From positions 62,001 through 126,000 of the forward strand of contig QNQO01010749.1 in the NCBI GenBank assembly GCA_003290165.1: a stretch of DNA of 64,000 nucleotides. Direction: 5' to 3'. Source of the DNA: Berberis thunbergii (Eukaryota; Streptophyta; Magnoliopsida; Ranunculales; Berberidaceae). The notes under the pieces were generated by a model. It searched no databases and was not told the origin of the DNA. It saw nothing but the letters and a program-made list of their open reading frames with translations. Below are positions 1 to 11,878 of this stretch, piece after piece. The position numbers were made by a program, and so were the translations under genes. Positions within the stretch are counted from its first letter, which is position 1. Each line of letters opens with the position of its first letter.

Positions 1-651
1 TTATTATGAATTACTAAAGTTTAGCATTCACAATTACAGAAATTAAACAACCAATCACACAATTTCAAACAATTACACCAAGCACCCTGGTCGCTAATAC
101 GTTGCGTGTGATAGAAATACTTACAGTATGCGTATTTCAATCTGCACAAAAAGTTAGCACAATTCAAAAAAAAGTCTGACTTCTGTTTATCTGTTTCAAT
201 CAGCACACAAGTATATGCAATCAAATTACTGGTCTTGGTCTTAGAAGTCGGATTTCTAAATCATAAAAATTATTGGGTAACAATTAGAGTTGTTTCCCTA
301 TAATTTCTTTTGACTTAGAGAATTTTAGGTTTTTTTTTTTTTTTACTTAAACAAAATGAAAAACAGTAAAATTTAAAATTATTACACCACACACTCGTAG
401 AAAGAGGTGAAAATAAAATTAAAACTCTCCTCACAAAATAAAAAAAAATTAAAATTTGCTTGATGTTTTGCAGGATCGTCCAATATACTCGAGAAGCGTG
501 TAATCTGCAAAATCAAACACAAAATGACTTAAAAAGAACTTAATAAAATAAAAAATTTGAATTTTTTTTGTTGTTTTTTTTTTAAAATTTGTTTTTTGTT
601 TTTTTTATAATTAGTGAAAATAAATCTTAAATTCAATTACACCGCAACCTT

Positions 652-668
652 CCCCGGCAACGGCGCCA
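652..668 (-). other. Athila-type primer-binding site
   Basis: The minus strand reads TGGCGCCGTTGCCGGGG, a sequence typical of the primer-binding site of Athila-like Ty3-gypsy elements. It sits just inside an LTR edge: on the plus strand TGATGCGG begins at 675. An element transcribed leftward therefore had its LTR to the right of here and its internal region at 1-650. That internal region is AT-rich, has homopolymer runs, and shows no long ORF. Confidence 0.65.
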
Positions 669-674
669 AAAACT

Positions 675-1258
675 TGATGCGGATTTAACTAACCTAAATA
701 AATAAGTTAATTCAGCCCACTTGTAATAACCGCAAGTGCACGGTGCCTAACTGGTAGACAACGGCAAGTACGGGTCGATTTCACGAAGAATGTGGATGCA
801 ATTGAATTTTAGAATTTAATTAAACTAATTTATAGGAAATGGGGTTACAGCATTTTTAAATCTAAACTAAAAAATAAATTAAAATAAGAAAAATAAAAGA
901 TAGCTGAGATGGATTTTTGTGGGCTTGGACTCACCAATGAATTAGCAAAATTATTTAAATCTAAATTACTGAATTTAAAAACGAGAAGTGTTAGGAATGA
1001 GAATCCCTTGCTTACACCGAATATGTGATCGTTAAAATCCAATTAATCTTATACCATGTTTCTATCAAACATTAACAAATTATTTCAAGCAAATACGCTC
1101 TTACAAAGTATTAAATGTCTTTTTAGGGCACACTTAATCAAAGTTTAAGCTTAATATTTTTAGCACATGCTTTGAATATTGATAAAGGGTAATTCTAACT
1201 ACCAAACATATCAAGTTTAATTTCTCGAACATGCAAGGTGAAAGCAAATTATCAAATG
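675..1258 (-). mobile_element. Ty3-gypsy LTR fragment (copy 1 of a duplicated segment)
   Basis: This is the end of an LTR read on the minus strand. The plus-strand stretch around 720-780 resembles the conserved Athila LTR end (a 'gcaagtgcacgg' ... 'gcaagtacgggtcga' pattern). Bases 786-1258 recur almost unchanged at 2885-3357, with only scattered substitutions. The short minus-strand ORFs at 845-1042 and 2960-3145 are duplicates created by this repeat, not genes. Confidence 0.6.
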
Positions 1259-1506
1259 GTCGGTCGGTCCACTGATTAGTAGGGCGTTAAGTCGGTCCAC
1301 TGATTCTCTGAAAAGACAATTGTACCGTCGTGATGATTGGATTCGAAGCGTTCGTCTTAAGCGGCACATGACATTAATGGATACGTGACTGCTCAAGGAA
1401 GGAAAGTGCAGTTTGCCTTCCTTATACATATTCACCATCTTGAGGATGATTTCTTCATTATTATTCGCGCTATCTTTTTGAATTGTAGTATTTGTTCCAA
1501 TTTCTA

Positions 1507-2116
1507 ATGGCCGACAACGTTAAATCTTCTTTTAAGAACCCATTATCTCTTGCTTGTATCAATTTCTTCGAAGATAGTTTGGTCGACGAAAATGAGTTGA
1601 TCAGGCTTCGTAGTTTGTACCGTCTCCCAAAAGATTTACAAATTGTTCCCGCGTTTGGAGTTTTAGGTCAAACTATGCCTCCTCATGGGTTCATAGGTTT
1701 ACATCGAGGCATGTTTGAGTCTGGGGTCCGGCTGCCAGCGCCAGATGACGTTTGGCGTTTCCTTACTCATCTTCGAATGAATGACTCCCGCGCAAATGGC
1801 GTTGAGCGGGTTCAAGATACTGCTCGCGATTCTCCTGAGGGCCCAAATGGTGATGACCGAGACTCGGCTGGATTCCAGGGGTATCTGTGTGTTGAAATGC
1901 CATCATCCTGTTCGGAGCAGTGGACTTCGACATGTCAGGCAAGAAGCCCTTTTATCTCGTCCAAGGTTGCTCGTGGTAGATTGGTGCTCCTGTTGCTTAT
2001 TAGGGAGGAGCATCCCAATACTAATCTTGATTTCGCTCGTTACAAGAGGGTTGCTTTCGGACCGATCAGAGGAGGGCTCTGCGAGGCTTACTGATGAGGA
2101 GGATGCTTCTCTTTAG
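1507..2116 (+). pseudogene. Gypsy-type transposon ORF fragment (PF04195-like), frameshifted
   Basis: From the ATG at 1507 the product contains 'DLQIVPAFGVLGQTMPP' followed by 'LHRGMFESGVRLP'. This pattern is typical of the 'putative gypsy type transposon' domain of plant elements. The continuing homology ('PAQMALSGFKILLAI') is in another frame starting near 1781, so there is a frameshift around 1775-1785. After that the reading degenerates. The sequence upstream (1259-1500) differs from the LTR segments on either side and includes a TATA-like site near 1420. It is a transposon remnant, not a host gene. The domain assignment is by pattern recognition only. Confidence 0.55.
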
Positions 2117-2343
2117 AATGATTATAATGTCGTCTCTTGGACAGAATATATACACATGTTTTTGAATGAAAGTGTTGTTTTTGTCTCATATAGTCGTGTT
2201 TACTTTAGTCGCTTTGTAGACCATATAGGTTTTTACCGCTGGGTGGAATGTTTGTCTTCGTCAATCGAAACATATTGTTGCTTTAGGTTGTTCTGTTACA
2301 AGTTAGGGTTTAACCAACAGAAATCATTGTTGGTTAGAAGTTG

Positions 2344-2880
2344 ACCAGGCTTCCTTAGTCATTGTCTGCATTGAGAGTAATGATCCCTTAGGGAGTCGTC
2401 GTCATTAGCAGACCAGCGCTGACTAGACTCCAACTACCTCCGCCGTCGTGATCCGCGTGAAGTGGATTAGGTTTTGGGCACCAAAATCCGTCGTCATCAG
2501 TCGCGAACTGACTGGGCTTACCTAGAAAGTTTGGCGATCATTGTATGCATTGAGAGCAATGATCCATTGGCGAACCGTCGTCATCAGCTGTCCAACGCTG
2601 ACTAGACTCCCACTTCATCCGCCATTGTGATCCGCGCGAAGCAGATTAGGCTTTAGGCACCAGATGTCGTCGTCATCAGTCGTGAATTGACTGGGCTTGC
2701 CTGGCAAGTTCGGCGATCATTGTTTGCATTGAGAGTAATGATCCCTTGGCTAGTCGTCGTCATCAGCGGACTAAAGCTGACTAGACTTTCACTTCCTTCG
2801 CCATCTTAATCCATGCAAAACGGATTAGGCCATGGGCACTAGAAGTCGTCGTCATCAGTCGCGAATTGATTGGGCTCATC
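2344..2880. repeat. ~179 bp tandem repeat, block 1 (3 copies)
   Basis: An anchor of the form ATTGT.TGCATTGAGAG recurs at 2361, 2540 and 2719, giving a period of exactly 179 bp twice. Each unit carries GTCGTCATCAG, CGCGAA.TGACTGGGCTT and GATCCGCGCGAAGCGGATTAGG. Block 2 at 4690-5375 has the same unit. Sequence 2881-4690 (LTR-derived) interrupts the array. Confidence 0.8.
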
Positions 2881-2884
2881 AGTC

Positions 2885-4700
2885 GACGAAGAAGGTGGAT
2901 GCAATTGAATTTTAGAATTTAATTAAACTAATTTATAGGAAATGGGGTTACAACATTTTTTAATCTAAACTAAAAAATAAATTAAAATAAGAAAAATAAA
3001 AGATAGATGAGATGAATTTTTGTGGGCTTGGACTCACCAATGAATTAACAAAATTATTTAAATCTAAATTACTGAATTTAAAAACGAGAAGTGTTAGGAA
3101 TGAGAATCCCTTGCTTACACCGAATATGTGATCGTTAAAATCCAATTAATCTTATACCATGTTTCTATCAAACATTAACAAATTATTTCAAGCAAATACG
3201 CTCTTACAAAGTATTAAATGTCTTTTTAGGGCACACTTAATCAAAGTTTAAGCTTAATATTTTTAGCACATGCTTTGAATATTGATAAAGGGTAATTCTA
3301 ACTACCAAACATATCAAGTTTAATTTCTCGAACATGCAAGGTGAAAGCAAATTATCAAAAATTCAGAAATAACTTGTAATTAACAATTAAACACACAATT
3401 CAGTAAAATAAATCAAAATAACTAATACAACCCATTTAGTTTATCACAAGCTCGATGTGGTGGCACTCAGCAAATCAGAAGGTGGTTGTACACGAATCTC
3501 GAGGAAATGGTCCCAAAACACTTTGTGGTTGTACAGAGCAAACTCGAGGGTGTAAATAGCCAAAAACAGAATTTGACTAATTCCCGCCCTCGCTACAGTG
3601 CAGCTACAGTGCAGCTACAGTGCCCCTCGCTCCGGTCTTCTTCTCCAGCGCGACAGCGGCCTCCCTCGTCCTCAAATCGATCCTAGAACCTGCAAAGACG
3701 AGCAAACAGTGAAAATAAACCAAGAAAACAACAACAAAAAACGAAGAGAAATCGGGAAGAGATTCCCTGTTTTCGCTCCCTGTTTCAGTCGGTTGCGAGC
3801 TCTGTCGCGAAGTGGTGGTTGCGGTGCTTGGTCTGGTCGTGACGGTGGTCGCGAGAGAGGGAGTCAGGAAGAAGCTCGAGACGAAAAGAGGACGAGAAAT
3901 GATGGGAAACAGGGTCTGCGAGGCGGAACAGAGTCGCGGTGCGGCTCTGTTTCGCGGCGTGGTTGCGGTGGTTCTGTCGCGGCTAGTCGTGGTCTGTTGT
4001 GGTGGTGGGACTCGTGCGGAGGTGGTGGCGGTTGTGTGGACAGGGGAGAGGAGCAGAGAGTGGTGGTGGAGTGAAAATTGGACGTGAAACAGGGTTGTCA
4101 CGCCCCTGTTTCACGGTGGTGACGGTGGCTGTTGCGGAGCTCGGTGGTGGCGATGGCGAGGTGACTGTGTGCTGAGTGAGTGGAGTGAGTGAGAGATGGA
4201 TGAGTGGTGAGGGTGATTGTGAATCACCTTTGAGAGAGGAGCTCCTTTGAGGAAATCTCCATTGAGGAAGAGGTTTTGATTTCTAATTTTCCTCTTTTCC
4301 CTTCTCTTCCTCCTCCCCCCCATTCTTACCCTATCCTCCTCTATTTATAAAGAATAATCAAGATGAATAGGGATGGAATGAGGGAATGATTCAACAATGA
4401 GGGTAGGAGAAGGATTAGGTTTGGGTTTGGTTTTAGGGTATGAATTGGTTTTAGGGTATGAATTAGGTTTCGGGTTTAGGGTATGAATTAGGTTTAGGTT
4501 TAGGTTTTGTGATTGCTTTATACCACCATTGGAATCGACTAATTGTCGTTCCTTAACTTGCCGCTTTAATCTGATTTCATCGTTTACGCTCAAATTCCTA
4601 CAAAGATATGAAAACGAAATAATTACTATAAAATATAATAATCGAAACACTAACATGTATAAATTAAGGGGTATATTATGTAATAATTATGTGACTATCA
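2885..4700 (-). mobile_element. Ty3-gypsy LTR fragment (copy 2) splitting the tandem array
   Basis: The first ~470 bp (2885-3357) duplicate 786-1258. The sequence then continues through a G+C-richer tract (3600-4110) and a pyrimidine-rich tract, and ends near 4700 with 'GACTATCA'. A minus-strand TATAAATAG box lies at 4341-4350, consistent with an LTR promoter firing leftward. Long overlapping ORFs at 3598-4101 exist on both strands but look like compositional by-products. A 12 bp 'CTACAGTGCAG' repeat lies at 3592-3625. The terminal repeats and target duplication are not clean, so the exact limits are uncertain. Confidence 0.5.
4405..4510. repeat. Telomere-like degenerate repeat (GGTTTAGGGTATGAATT)n
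   Basis: Several ~20 bp units of the form GGTTTTAGGGTATGAATT follow one another, with TTTAGG-like cores and a run of GGTTTA near the end. This resembles degenerate plant telomere repeat (TTTAGGG) but each unit contains unrelated bases. It lies inside the LTR-derived segment just upstream, on the minus strand, of the TATA box. Confidence 0.5.
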
Positions 4701-5375
4701 GTCGTCATCAGCTGTCCAATGCTTACTAGACTGCCACTTCCTCCGTCATCGTGATCCGCGCGAAGCGGATTAGGTTTTGGGCACCAGAAGTCGTTGTCAT
4801 CAATCGCGAACTAACTGGGCTTACCTGGCAAGTTCGGCGATCACTGTCTGCATTGAGAGTAATGATCCATTAGCGAGTCGTCGTCATCAGCGGACCATTT
4901 CCTCCGCCATCATGATCCGCGCAAAGCGGATTAGGCTTTGGGCACCAGAAGCCGTCGTCATCAGTCGCGAACTGACTGGGCTTACCTGGCAAGTTCAACA
5001 ATAATTGTATGCATTGAGAGTAATAACCCTTGGTGAGTCATCGTCATCAGTGGACCAGTGCTGACTAGACTCTCACTTCCTCTGCTATGGTGATATGCGC
5101 GAAGCGAATTAGGCTTTGGGCACCAGAAGTCGTCGTCATCAATCACGAACTAACTGGGCTTACCTGACAAGTTCGTCGATCATTGTCTGTATTGAGAGTA
5201 ATGATCCATTGGCGAGTCGTCATCATCAGCGGACCAGCACTGATTAGACTCTCATTTCCTCGGCCATCGTGATCCGCGCAAAGCGGATTAGGCTTTGGGC
5301 ACTAGAAGTTGTCGTCATCAATCGCGAACTGACTGGACTTACCTGGCAAGTTCAACGATTATTGTCTGCATTGTA
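4690..5375. repeat. ~179 bp tandem repeat, block 2 (about 4 copies)
   Basis: The same unit as block 1, with anchors at 4843, 5004, 5182 and 5361. One interval is short (161) because about 18 bp around 'GCTGACTAGACTCTCA' is missing; the others are 178 and 179. The array stops at 5375, where a gypsy polyprotein fragment begins. Tandem repeats near the 3' end are known in Tat/Ogre-type gypsy elements, so the array is probably element-derived. Confidence 0.75.
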
Positions 5376-5420
5376 ATGGGAAAGCTAAATCCGAACTGGA
5401 AAAGACCCTATAGAGTTGCC
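5376..5420 (+). pseudogene. Ty3-gypsy polyprotein C-terminal fragment
   Basis: Fifteen plus-strand codons read MGKLNPNWKRPYRVA, matching the 'G.L.PNW.GPYRV' motif near the end of gypsy integrases. The reading runs straight into a primer-binding site that belongs to an element facing the other way. The fragment is therefore at a junction of two element pieces. Confidence 0.45.
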
Positions 5421-6116
5421 CACCGACGGCGCCAAACTGATGCAGTCATTTTTCGCCCCCTGTTCTGATATGGTTCCCGCTGACCTGCACAAGTAGCACA
5501 TGTGAGCCACAGACCACCGTTGTGGTGACCGCTGGCACTCCGATGCTAAAGTCAGACAGGACCCTGAGGAAGGTGTAATGCTGTAAAAGGGAATTTATAG
5601 CGTACCTTAGCTTACCAACCTCGTGTCTTATTTATAGTGCAAGGAGTCACGGTTCAACCAGGTCATCGTAGGCGTAGTTTAGGGAGGGAATCTTTGTGAA
5701 GATCCCTCTCTAATTAATTATCGTGTTGTAGGAGGGAAGTTTCCTGTTAGTTCTGTGCTCCTAGACACGCGAGGGATAGTTTCCAATCCAAAAACAATTC
5801 GTAGAAAGGAGTTTTCATGTGTGGAAGATACTCTAGTGTTTGCTTCCTAGTTGGAAGCGGAGAACAACTGTAGTTGCTCGTCCGAAGCTGATTCTCGAGA
5901 TACTTGCCTAAGGAGAGCATATGGGTATTGAGGATAGCTGTAAGACGTGTAGGCATAGCGTGCTGTGAGAGCCCGGGTCTGCCTAGGGACTGAAGTGAGC
6001 GAACTTAGAACCGCTTGGGCCGGATCAGCATTGGGCCGATGTTGGGGCATGTAGTTCCTCGAGATCATCATGACACGTATACGACCCAGAGGTGTGACCA
6101 TTTTTATGTATCATCA
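5418..6116 (-). mobile_element. Ty3-gypsy LTR with adjacent primer-binding site, minus orientation
   Basis: Bases 5418-5434 read TGGCGCCGTCGGTGGGC on the minus strand, a Tat/Ogre-type primer-binding site. The LTR begins on the plus strand with TGATGCAG (5438) and ends with CATCA (6116), about 679 bp. A diverged relative is at 25763-26340, sharing 'CCACAGACCACCGTTGTGGTG'-type sequence. The short minus-strand ORFs at 5747-6101 are LTR sequence. Confidence 0.6.
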
Positions 6117-6324
6117 GGTTCGATTCTCATATCTAACATTTTGATATTTATTTATCTTGATATTTAAAGTAGAATAAACTATATTTATTATTTAAAACTT
6201 TTATCATGCCAACGACACAAGAAATACCCTAGTATATACGAGTGGGATTCGGAGACAAACATTTGTAACAAAGAAATTGAATATATATCGTCGGATGACA
6301 TATCATCAAACAATTTAGATTTTG

Positions 6325-6510
6325 TCCAATTTTATAAAGAGACTAATAACTTTTCACTTTCCCTATTTTTGTCCCATTAACTAACTAAGTGTAGAAGTTA
6401 AAAGTCCAATTTTATAAAGAGACTAATAACTTTTCACTTTCCCTATTTTTGTCCCATTAACTAACTCAGTATAAAAGTTAAAAATCCAATTTTATGTGAA
6501 GACTAATAGA
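6325..6510. repeat. 80 bp direct tandem repeat (2.3 copies)
   Basis: TCCAATTTTATAAAGAGAC starts at 6325 and again at 6405; a third, diverged start is at 6485. The period is 80 bp and the first two copies are nearly identical. It precedes the palindromic MITE. No coding potential. Confidence 0.85.
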
Positions 6511-6529
6511 TTTTCTTTCAAATCTTTTT

Positions 6530-6668
6530 ATTATGTTAAAAAAATTAACATAGGGTTTTCAAAAATAATCAAATATATATTACGTTATATTAACACTGTG
6601 TTAATATAACGTAATATATATTTGACTTTTTTTTTTTAAACTATGTGTTAATTTTTTTTACCGTAATA
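6530..6668. mobile_element. MITE-like palindrome with perfect 28 bp arms
   Basis: Bases 6569-6596 are the exact reverse complement of 6598-6625, separated by one base. Imperfect pairing extends outward through TTAACATAG / CTATGTGTTAA to about 6530 and 6668. The whole ~139 bp unit could fold into one hairpin. This is the form of a foldback MITE; an AT-rich target would hide a TA duplication. It lies about 290 bp upstream of the OCP3-like start codon. Confidence 0.7.
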
Positions 6669-9600
6669 AAAAGAATTGAGAAAAAAAATGGGGAGGGAGA
6701 AATTGTCAGATTTCGGATTGTGTTATGTTCGAGACAAATTGTCAGTCTAATTCCTCCGCAGTGTTGGACTAGGAACCCAACTTTATAGTTCCTCTTAAGA
6801 TTGTCCCCACGTATCATCGCTCTTGCAAAATCATTTGGCTTCAAAACATCTCAAATTTAGCTTTGGAAAATTGGGAACATTTTAAATAGAATAGTCTTGG
6901 ACTATGGTCAATTGGTCCATATTCCTGACCAACCCATGATTAAATTCACTCGGTAGCCATGGATACTGCTTCATCATCTTCTTCTACTTCTGTGATACTT
7001 AGAGGGGGTTTATCTTCGTCTCAGACACTGCTTTCACTCATGAAGAAGAAACCATAATGGGTTTTGCTCTCTGCCTCGTGGTCGCATCAATCTCACTTGC
7101 GCTCGTCGCAAAAACAGCAACTCTCCTGTACCTTCCAATAAGAAGAAGACCAAGAAGGTAAACAACCCAAAAAAAAAACTCAATTTTGTTTCTAATCTCC
7201 TTCTTAATTCGTTTTTCAAATAATTACATCTTCATGTCTTGCTGGTTCATGTTTGGGTTTTGTTTTGGCCCCTTGAAATGCTCACAATTAGCTTAAATTA
7301 CATATTTTGAGTTTTACAAGAGGTGATTCAGTCTATTGATAATTTATAAATTATGGGTTTTTTGTTTTCAAGACAAATTGGGTTTAGTTTGGTCATCTCA
7401 TATTGTACAAATTGGTTATTGAAAGCTTTTGGTTTCTTCATATTCGGATTAGGGGGAGTGAATTCTGTGGCTATGCAAGGAGATTAAGAAGACAATTTTG
7501 GGTGTTTTACGTCATAGAGAAATCAATTATCAGAAAACTAGGGTGTATGGAGTGCAGTTGTAATCTCTTTTGGGAGTTGCGTTTCTTAGGTTTCTCACTG
7601 ACTGAATATGGAATTGGAAGTTTGTCATTAGTGAAGAAATGAGAATTCAATAACTCACTCACCCTTTACTAATTTCTTGGAGAATTCATATTTCTGCAGC
7701 CAGACATATTCTTAAGGCCTTCAGAACTTCATATTCCTACCAACCTACCCTGTTGGAGATGTGCATTCAACAGTTAAATGGAGAGGTGGTAATTATGTAA
7801 TGACACTTTCACAGGCACCCTCCATTAGTTATACTACAAACCCCACAAAAATACACTTCCCGGGTGTCTCCAATAGGTTAGCTTATTTTTATGTAACCTA
7901 CCAACCGTCTATGATTTGAAGGCATGCGCCAACATTGCCTGTCCTAGTGTATTCAGTTCAGAAGCTTAGCAATAGGCTAAGCTCTAGAAGAAAGTAAATT
8001 TAGTCTATAATTTATTGGAGATATCCAAAGTTTATTTGAGTTCAGCCAACACTGAATTTAGAAACAACTTTCCATTAGAGGTGTTGTTAGAGTAGAAGAG
8101 CATCTCTAATCTGGGTTGCACGCATATGGGTAAGTGTCTTGGACTCGAGACACAGGTGTGGGGTGACACATGTGGGATGTCAAACACAGTGAATTTTAAA
8201 GAGAAGATACGGGGGCACGAGGTTGTGCTCGTTGATTACATGTATTTATTTTTAAATAATAGATATTATAAAACTTACAATATAAGGAATCTATTTTGAG
8301 AATATGTTATACTTCACTAAGAAATTGCAAACAGTCTTGAATAAAAATAAAGTACATGCAGGGCTATATTTAGAGTTTTATTTTCTTATGTAGGCTATAT
8401 ATCTCAAACTGAACAACCCCCTTTTTTCACAATCCAATGCTCTGAGCATGTAACGAAGGAAACATTGTTATTTCATATGAAAGAAGAGATGTGTGGCAAA
8501 AAAATGTCACCCAGGCCCAAGGAATACTCTTGAAACTTGTTTGCATGGATTCATGTGGGTTCTAGATTTGCACTCCTGGATGCACCAAATGTGCACACCT
8601 GTAAAATATGCACCAGGATCAGTATAGGTTTTTTAACATATATTTGCTGCAAAAGATGCACAAGGTGAGTAGGAGGGGGCTTCTTCTAAAGCTTGGACCT
8701 GTAATACAGTAATTTTTTACTTCAGTTTGATTCAAACCCTTATGTGTAGTGTGTGTCTGCAGTGCATACGTATGTGAATCCCTCTGATGTATGTAAATTA
8801 GGAAACATATCACATGCAAGTATAGAGAGATTACTTGATCGAGTGAGAATTTAGTTTCAATTTCAGTTGTAGACATCACTTTAGAACTTAAACTTGACAT
8901 GTTTGGTGATGGGAAGTAACTAAACATGTTAGTTCCTTTGGGTCGACCACCTGAGCTGCAACATTTTATGAGATCGGCACTGTGTTGTTGCTCCAAATCA
9001 CCTATATACTCATCAGTTCCTTCAATTTTTAAACTTTATTTAGCATATTCCTCCTTGTCGGTTAGGCTTCGTCGCTCCACCAGACTATATGTAATTTGTA
9101 TGTTTTCACTGGCATCTTTGTATGTCTTCAGTCAGTGTCATACCTTGAGCTTAATTTAGATGTCAAAAGATCTTAACAATGGTGGCATCTATTGTGATTA
9201 TCCATGTACATTATTTTATTAGTTTTGGTATTTACTTACCTCAATTTTTATTTGATTATACTGGCAGAGGTTGGTTGAAAATGATGATGCAGGAGGAGAG
9301 CGTTTGGATGATGATGCTCTTGAGACACTTTTTGACCAGCTTGAAGTAGATCTTAAAAATGATACAGGCTTTGATGAGGATGAGGATGAGGATGCGGATG
9401 ATGACGAGGAAAGCGAGGAAGACCTCGCTAGGCTTGAACAAGAGTTGAGCAGAAGCATTTGGTATCAGTGCTGAAGATGAAAATTAAGATACACGTTGAT
9501 GCTGAAGATGAGGATGAAGATGAAGGTGAAGATGAAGACGATGATGATGATGAAAAAGAAACACCGCCGAAGCTCAAAAATTGGCAACTGCGACGATTGG

Positions 9601-10417
9601 CTTATGCCTTAAAGAATGGTCTGAGGAAAACTAGTGTAAGTCACCTTTACCTCTGCACATCTATCTTCTGCACGTGTTTTCTAAACGTGATGCTCGCTGA
9701 TCAGATGTTGCATTGATTGCATGTGCCATTTTTGCTTGTGCAAGTGAGAAACAATCTATTTGCCACTAGCAAGATCTTCTACTCTGAAGTCAAACCACTC
9801 AGATATTGATTAGAGATCTCAGTTATATGCATCGACATCTTAATGCTTGATTAAACGGGCTACATGATAAAATGTTTTCTTTGTCCGGAGGTATATATAT
9901 AGAAGTAGATAGGGATGTGAATTCTAGAATTTATGAATTCCAAATGCGGCTCCATCAATTATCCTGATCGCTCAGCCAATTGGATTCTATCAGGAAAATT
10001 GAAATAAGAGAATAGCACAGAAAATGCCTATTCGTCAAAAGAAATCCAATCATATTGAGTTGTCTGAGTGGATGTTTTGATGTGATATGGATTGGATTCG
10101 TAGGTTTGATACATCATTTCTGGTTCGGTTTTAAGAAGGAACTCGGCAATATGGTTCTATTTCCACTTAATTCCCATATTTGTTTCATCTAAATGTTTGA
10201 ATCATATATTGAATCTTTAGGTTTTATCCATCTAGTGGTGGACCAGTGGTGGTCTTTACCCAAGCTTGTCCATACGTGTTCTCCTTTTTACAATCCACAC
10301 TGATTATATCCAACACTTGTGATCTCACATTTCTCCTAAACATGTGACCATTTGAAACATTTATCTAATTCTACATTGTTAGTTTATGTGATCATAGATG
10401 TGGCCAGGTTTGTATCA

Positions 10418-10495
10418 CACACATACACATACACACCCATACACACACACGCACAAAATGATGTGGCCAGGTTTGTGTCACACACACACAAAAAT
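10418..10495. repeat. CA-rich microsatellite
   Basis: An imperfect (CA)n tract, 'CACACACATACACATACACACC' type, with a short duplication of the flanking 'GATGTGGCCAGGTTTGT'. It lies in intron 2 of the OCP3-like gene. Confidence 0.7.
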
Positions 10496-11091
10496 GAGGT
10501 ATCTGCATCCTTGGAGTCTATATGCATTTTCATGGTGCTAATTTTGGAAGGTGGTTGTCCTAGGTACTCAGACGTCTGTCAATGATTACCATTAAGGACC
10601 CATTTTTCAGATGTCCTTAACACTACTGATGTACATCTTCTATCAGATCAAAAATCTTGCTGCTGAGGTTTGCCTCGATATGGCTGTAGTTCTTCAAATC
10701 ATTCGTAAACCCCCTCCAGAACTTCTATTGCTGTCTGTTGCTTTAACTGATAAAATTGAGCCACCAACTTCAGAACCTGAAACTGAACCCATGGAGACTA
10801 TGACAGAACCAACAGGGGATGTTGTGGAACCTGCGCCTCAGGTTAAGTTGCCAGTCCATGCCATGCAAACCAGATGGTCAATGCAGAAAAGACTAAAGAA
10901 AGTGCAAATAGAAACCCTTGAAAGAGTTTATCTTCAGACAAAGCGGCCCACTGTAAGTAACTTTTTTATGCTTGCATCATGATGTGAACAAGATGAAATA
11001 TATTGCATGGTGATAATTGTATATGAGTAGCTTTGTTAGCCTTGATCTACCAACTTTGTTTTTGTGATCTACCAACTTGCCGACTTTAGGT

Positions 11092-11376
11092 TTATTTATT
11101 TATTTTTATTTTGATAAAGCTTAGCGCATAATATATTAGATAGAGGAGCAAAAAACATGTCCAACATAGGTAGGTAGCTAGTTTGTGAGCCTCTCTATTG
11201 AGGTCACGCAGAATATAATTACAGTGCCACATCCAACAGGCCTTAGTCTGTAGCTCCCGGTGATCCTTATCAAGGATTGTAATGGGCGTGCCCGAGTCTC
11301 CCATCATAAGACCTGTATTCCATTGTGTGGAACGGATTAATAAAAGTGTGGCCTCCGCTGCAAAACACTCAGCCAT
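11092..11376 (-). pseudogene. LINE RNase H-like fragment
   Basis: The minus-strand product contains 'MAECFAAEATLLLIRS' and 'CNYILRDLNREAHKLATY'. These match the A-E-A-x-A-L and R-x-x-N-x-x-A-H-x-L-A patterns of the RNase H domain at the end of plant non-LTR retrotransposon ORF2. The 3' side (11082-11115) is rich in TAAA units, like a LINE tail. It sits in intron 3 of the OCP3-like gene, opposite to its direction of transcription. Confidence 0.65.
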
Positions 11377-11878
11377 CAGTATTTTTTGTTATTTTTATTG
11401 GTTGTTGAATTACCATCCAGCAAAAACAAGAGATTGTCTGAACCTATGAAGTAAATTTGCATTTTATATAAGTTATACTTTACTGGAATTAGTCATTTTA
11501 ATATCTGGTTCACAATTTCTTCTTTTGACTTATTAAGGTGACCGCTTTATTGATCAAGGAGCCACAGTTAGGAAACACATTATCAATCAATCAACGAGAG
11601 GGCTAAGATGGCGTATAGACGGATTTCTTGGACGATCGGACTGTTGGACGTGGGGACCTAGAATGGACTTAACGCCTATTATGACAATGACAAAGGGTCT
11701 ATACCCGCACCCGGGAGAGACAAATAGGATGGTGGACTGAATGCATTGTGCCAATCAAGCGAGGGAGGTTTCTTGCCTATAAGAGCAGACGGGAAATAAA
11801 TAAGAACATGTTGATACATGATATTCTATATCCCACTTTATATGGTTTATTTAGTCATTTATGTTTATGATCATTGTA

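Noticed and set aside
3598..4101. Overlapping ORFs of 158 and 165 codons on both strands
   Set aside because: Arg/Ser/Thr-rich products with no motif, caused by G+C-rich LTR sequence lacking stops.
2344..5375. CRISPR-like regularly spaced repeats
   Set aside because: Units are contiguous 179 bp tandem repeats without unique spacers, in a plant genome.
6110..6135. GGTTCGATTC, a tRNA T-loop-like sequence
   Set aside because: No acceptor stem, D-arm or anticodon arm fits around it; it lies at the edge of an LTR.
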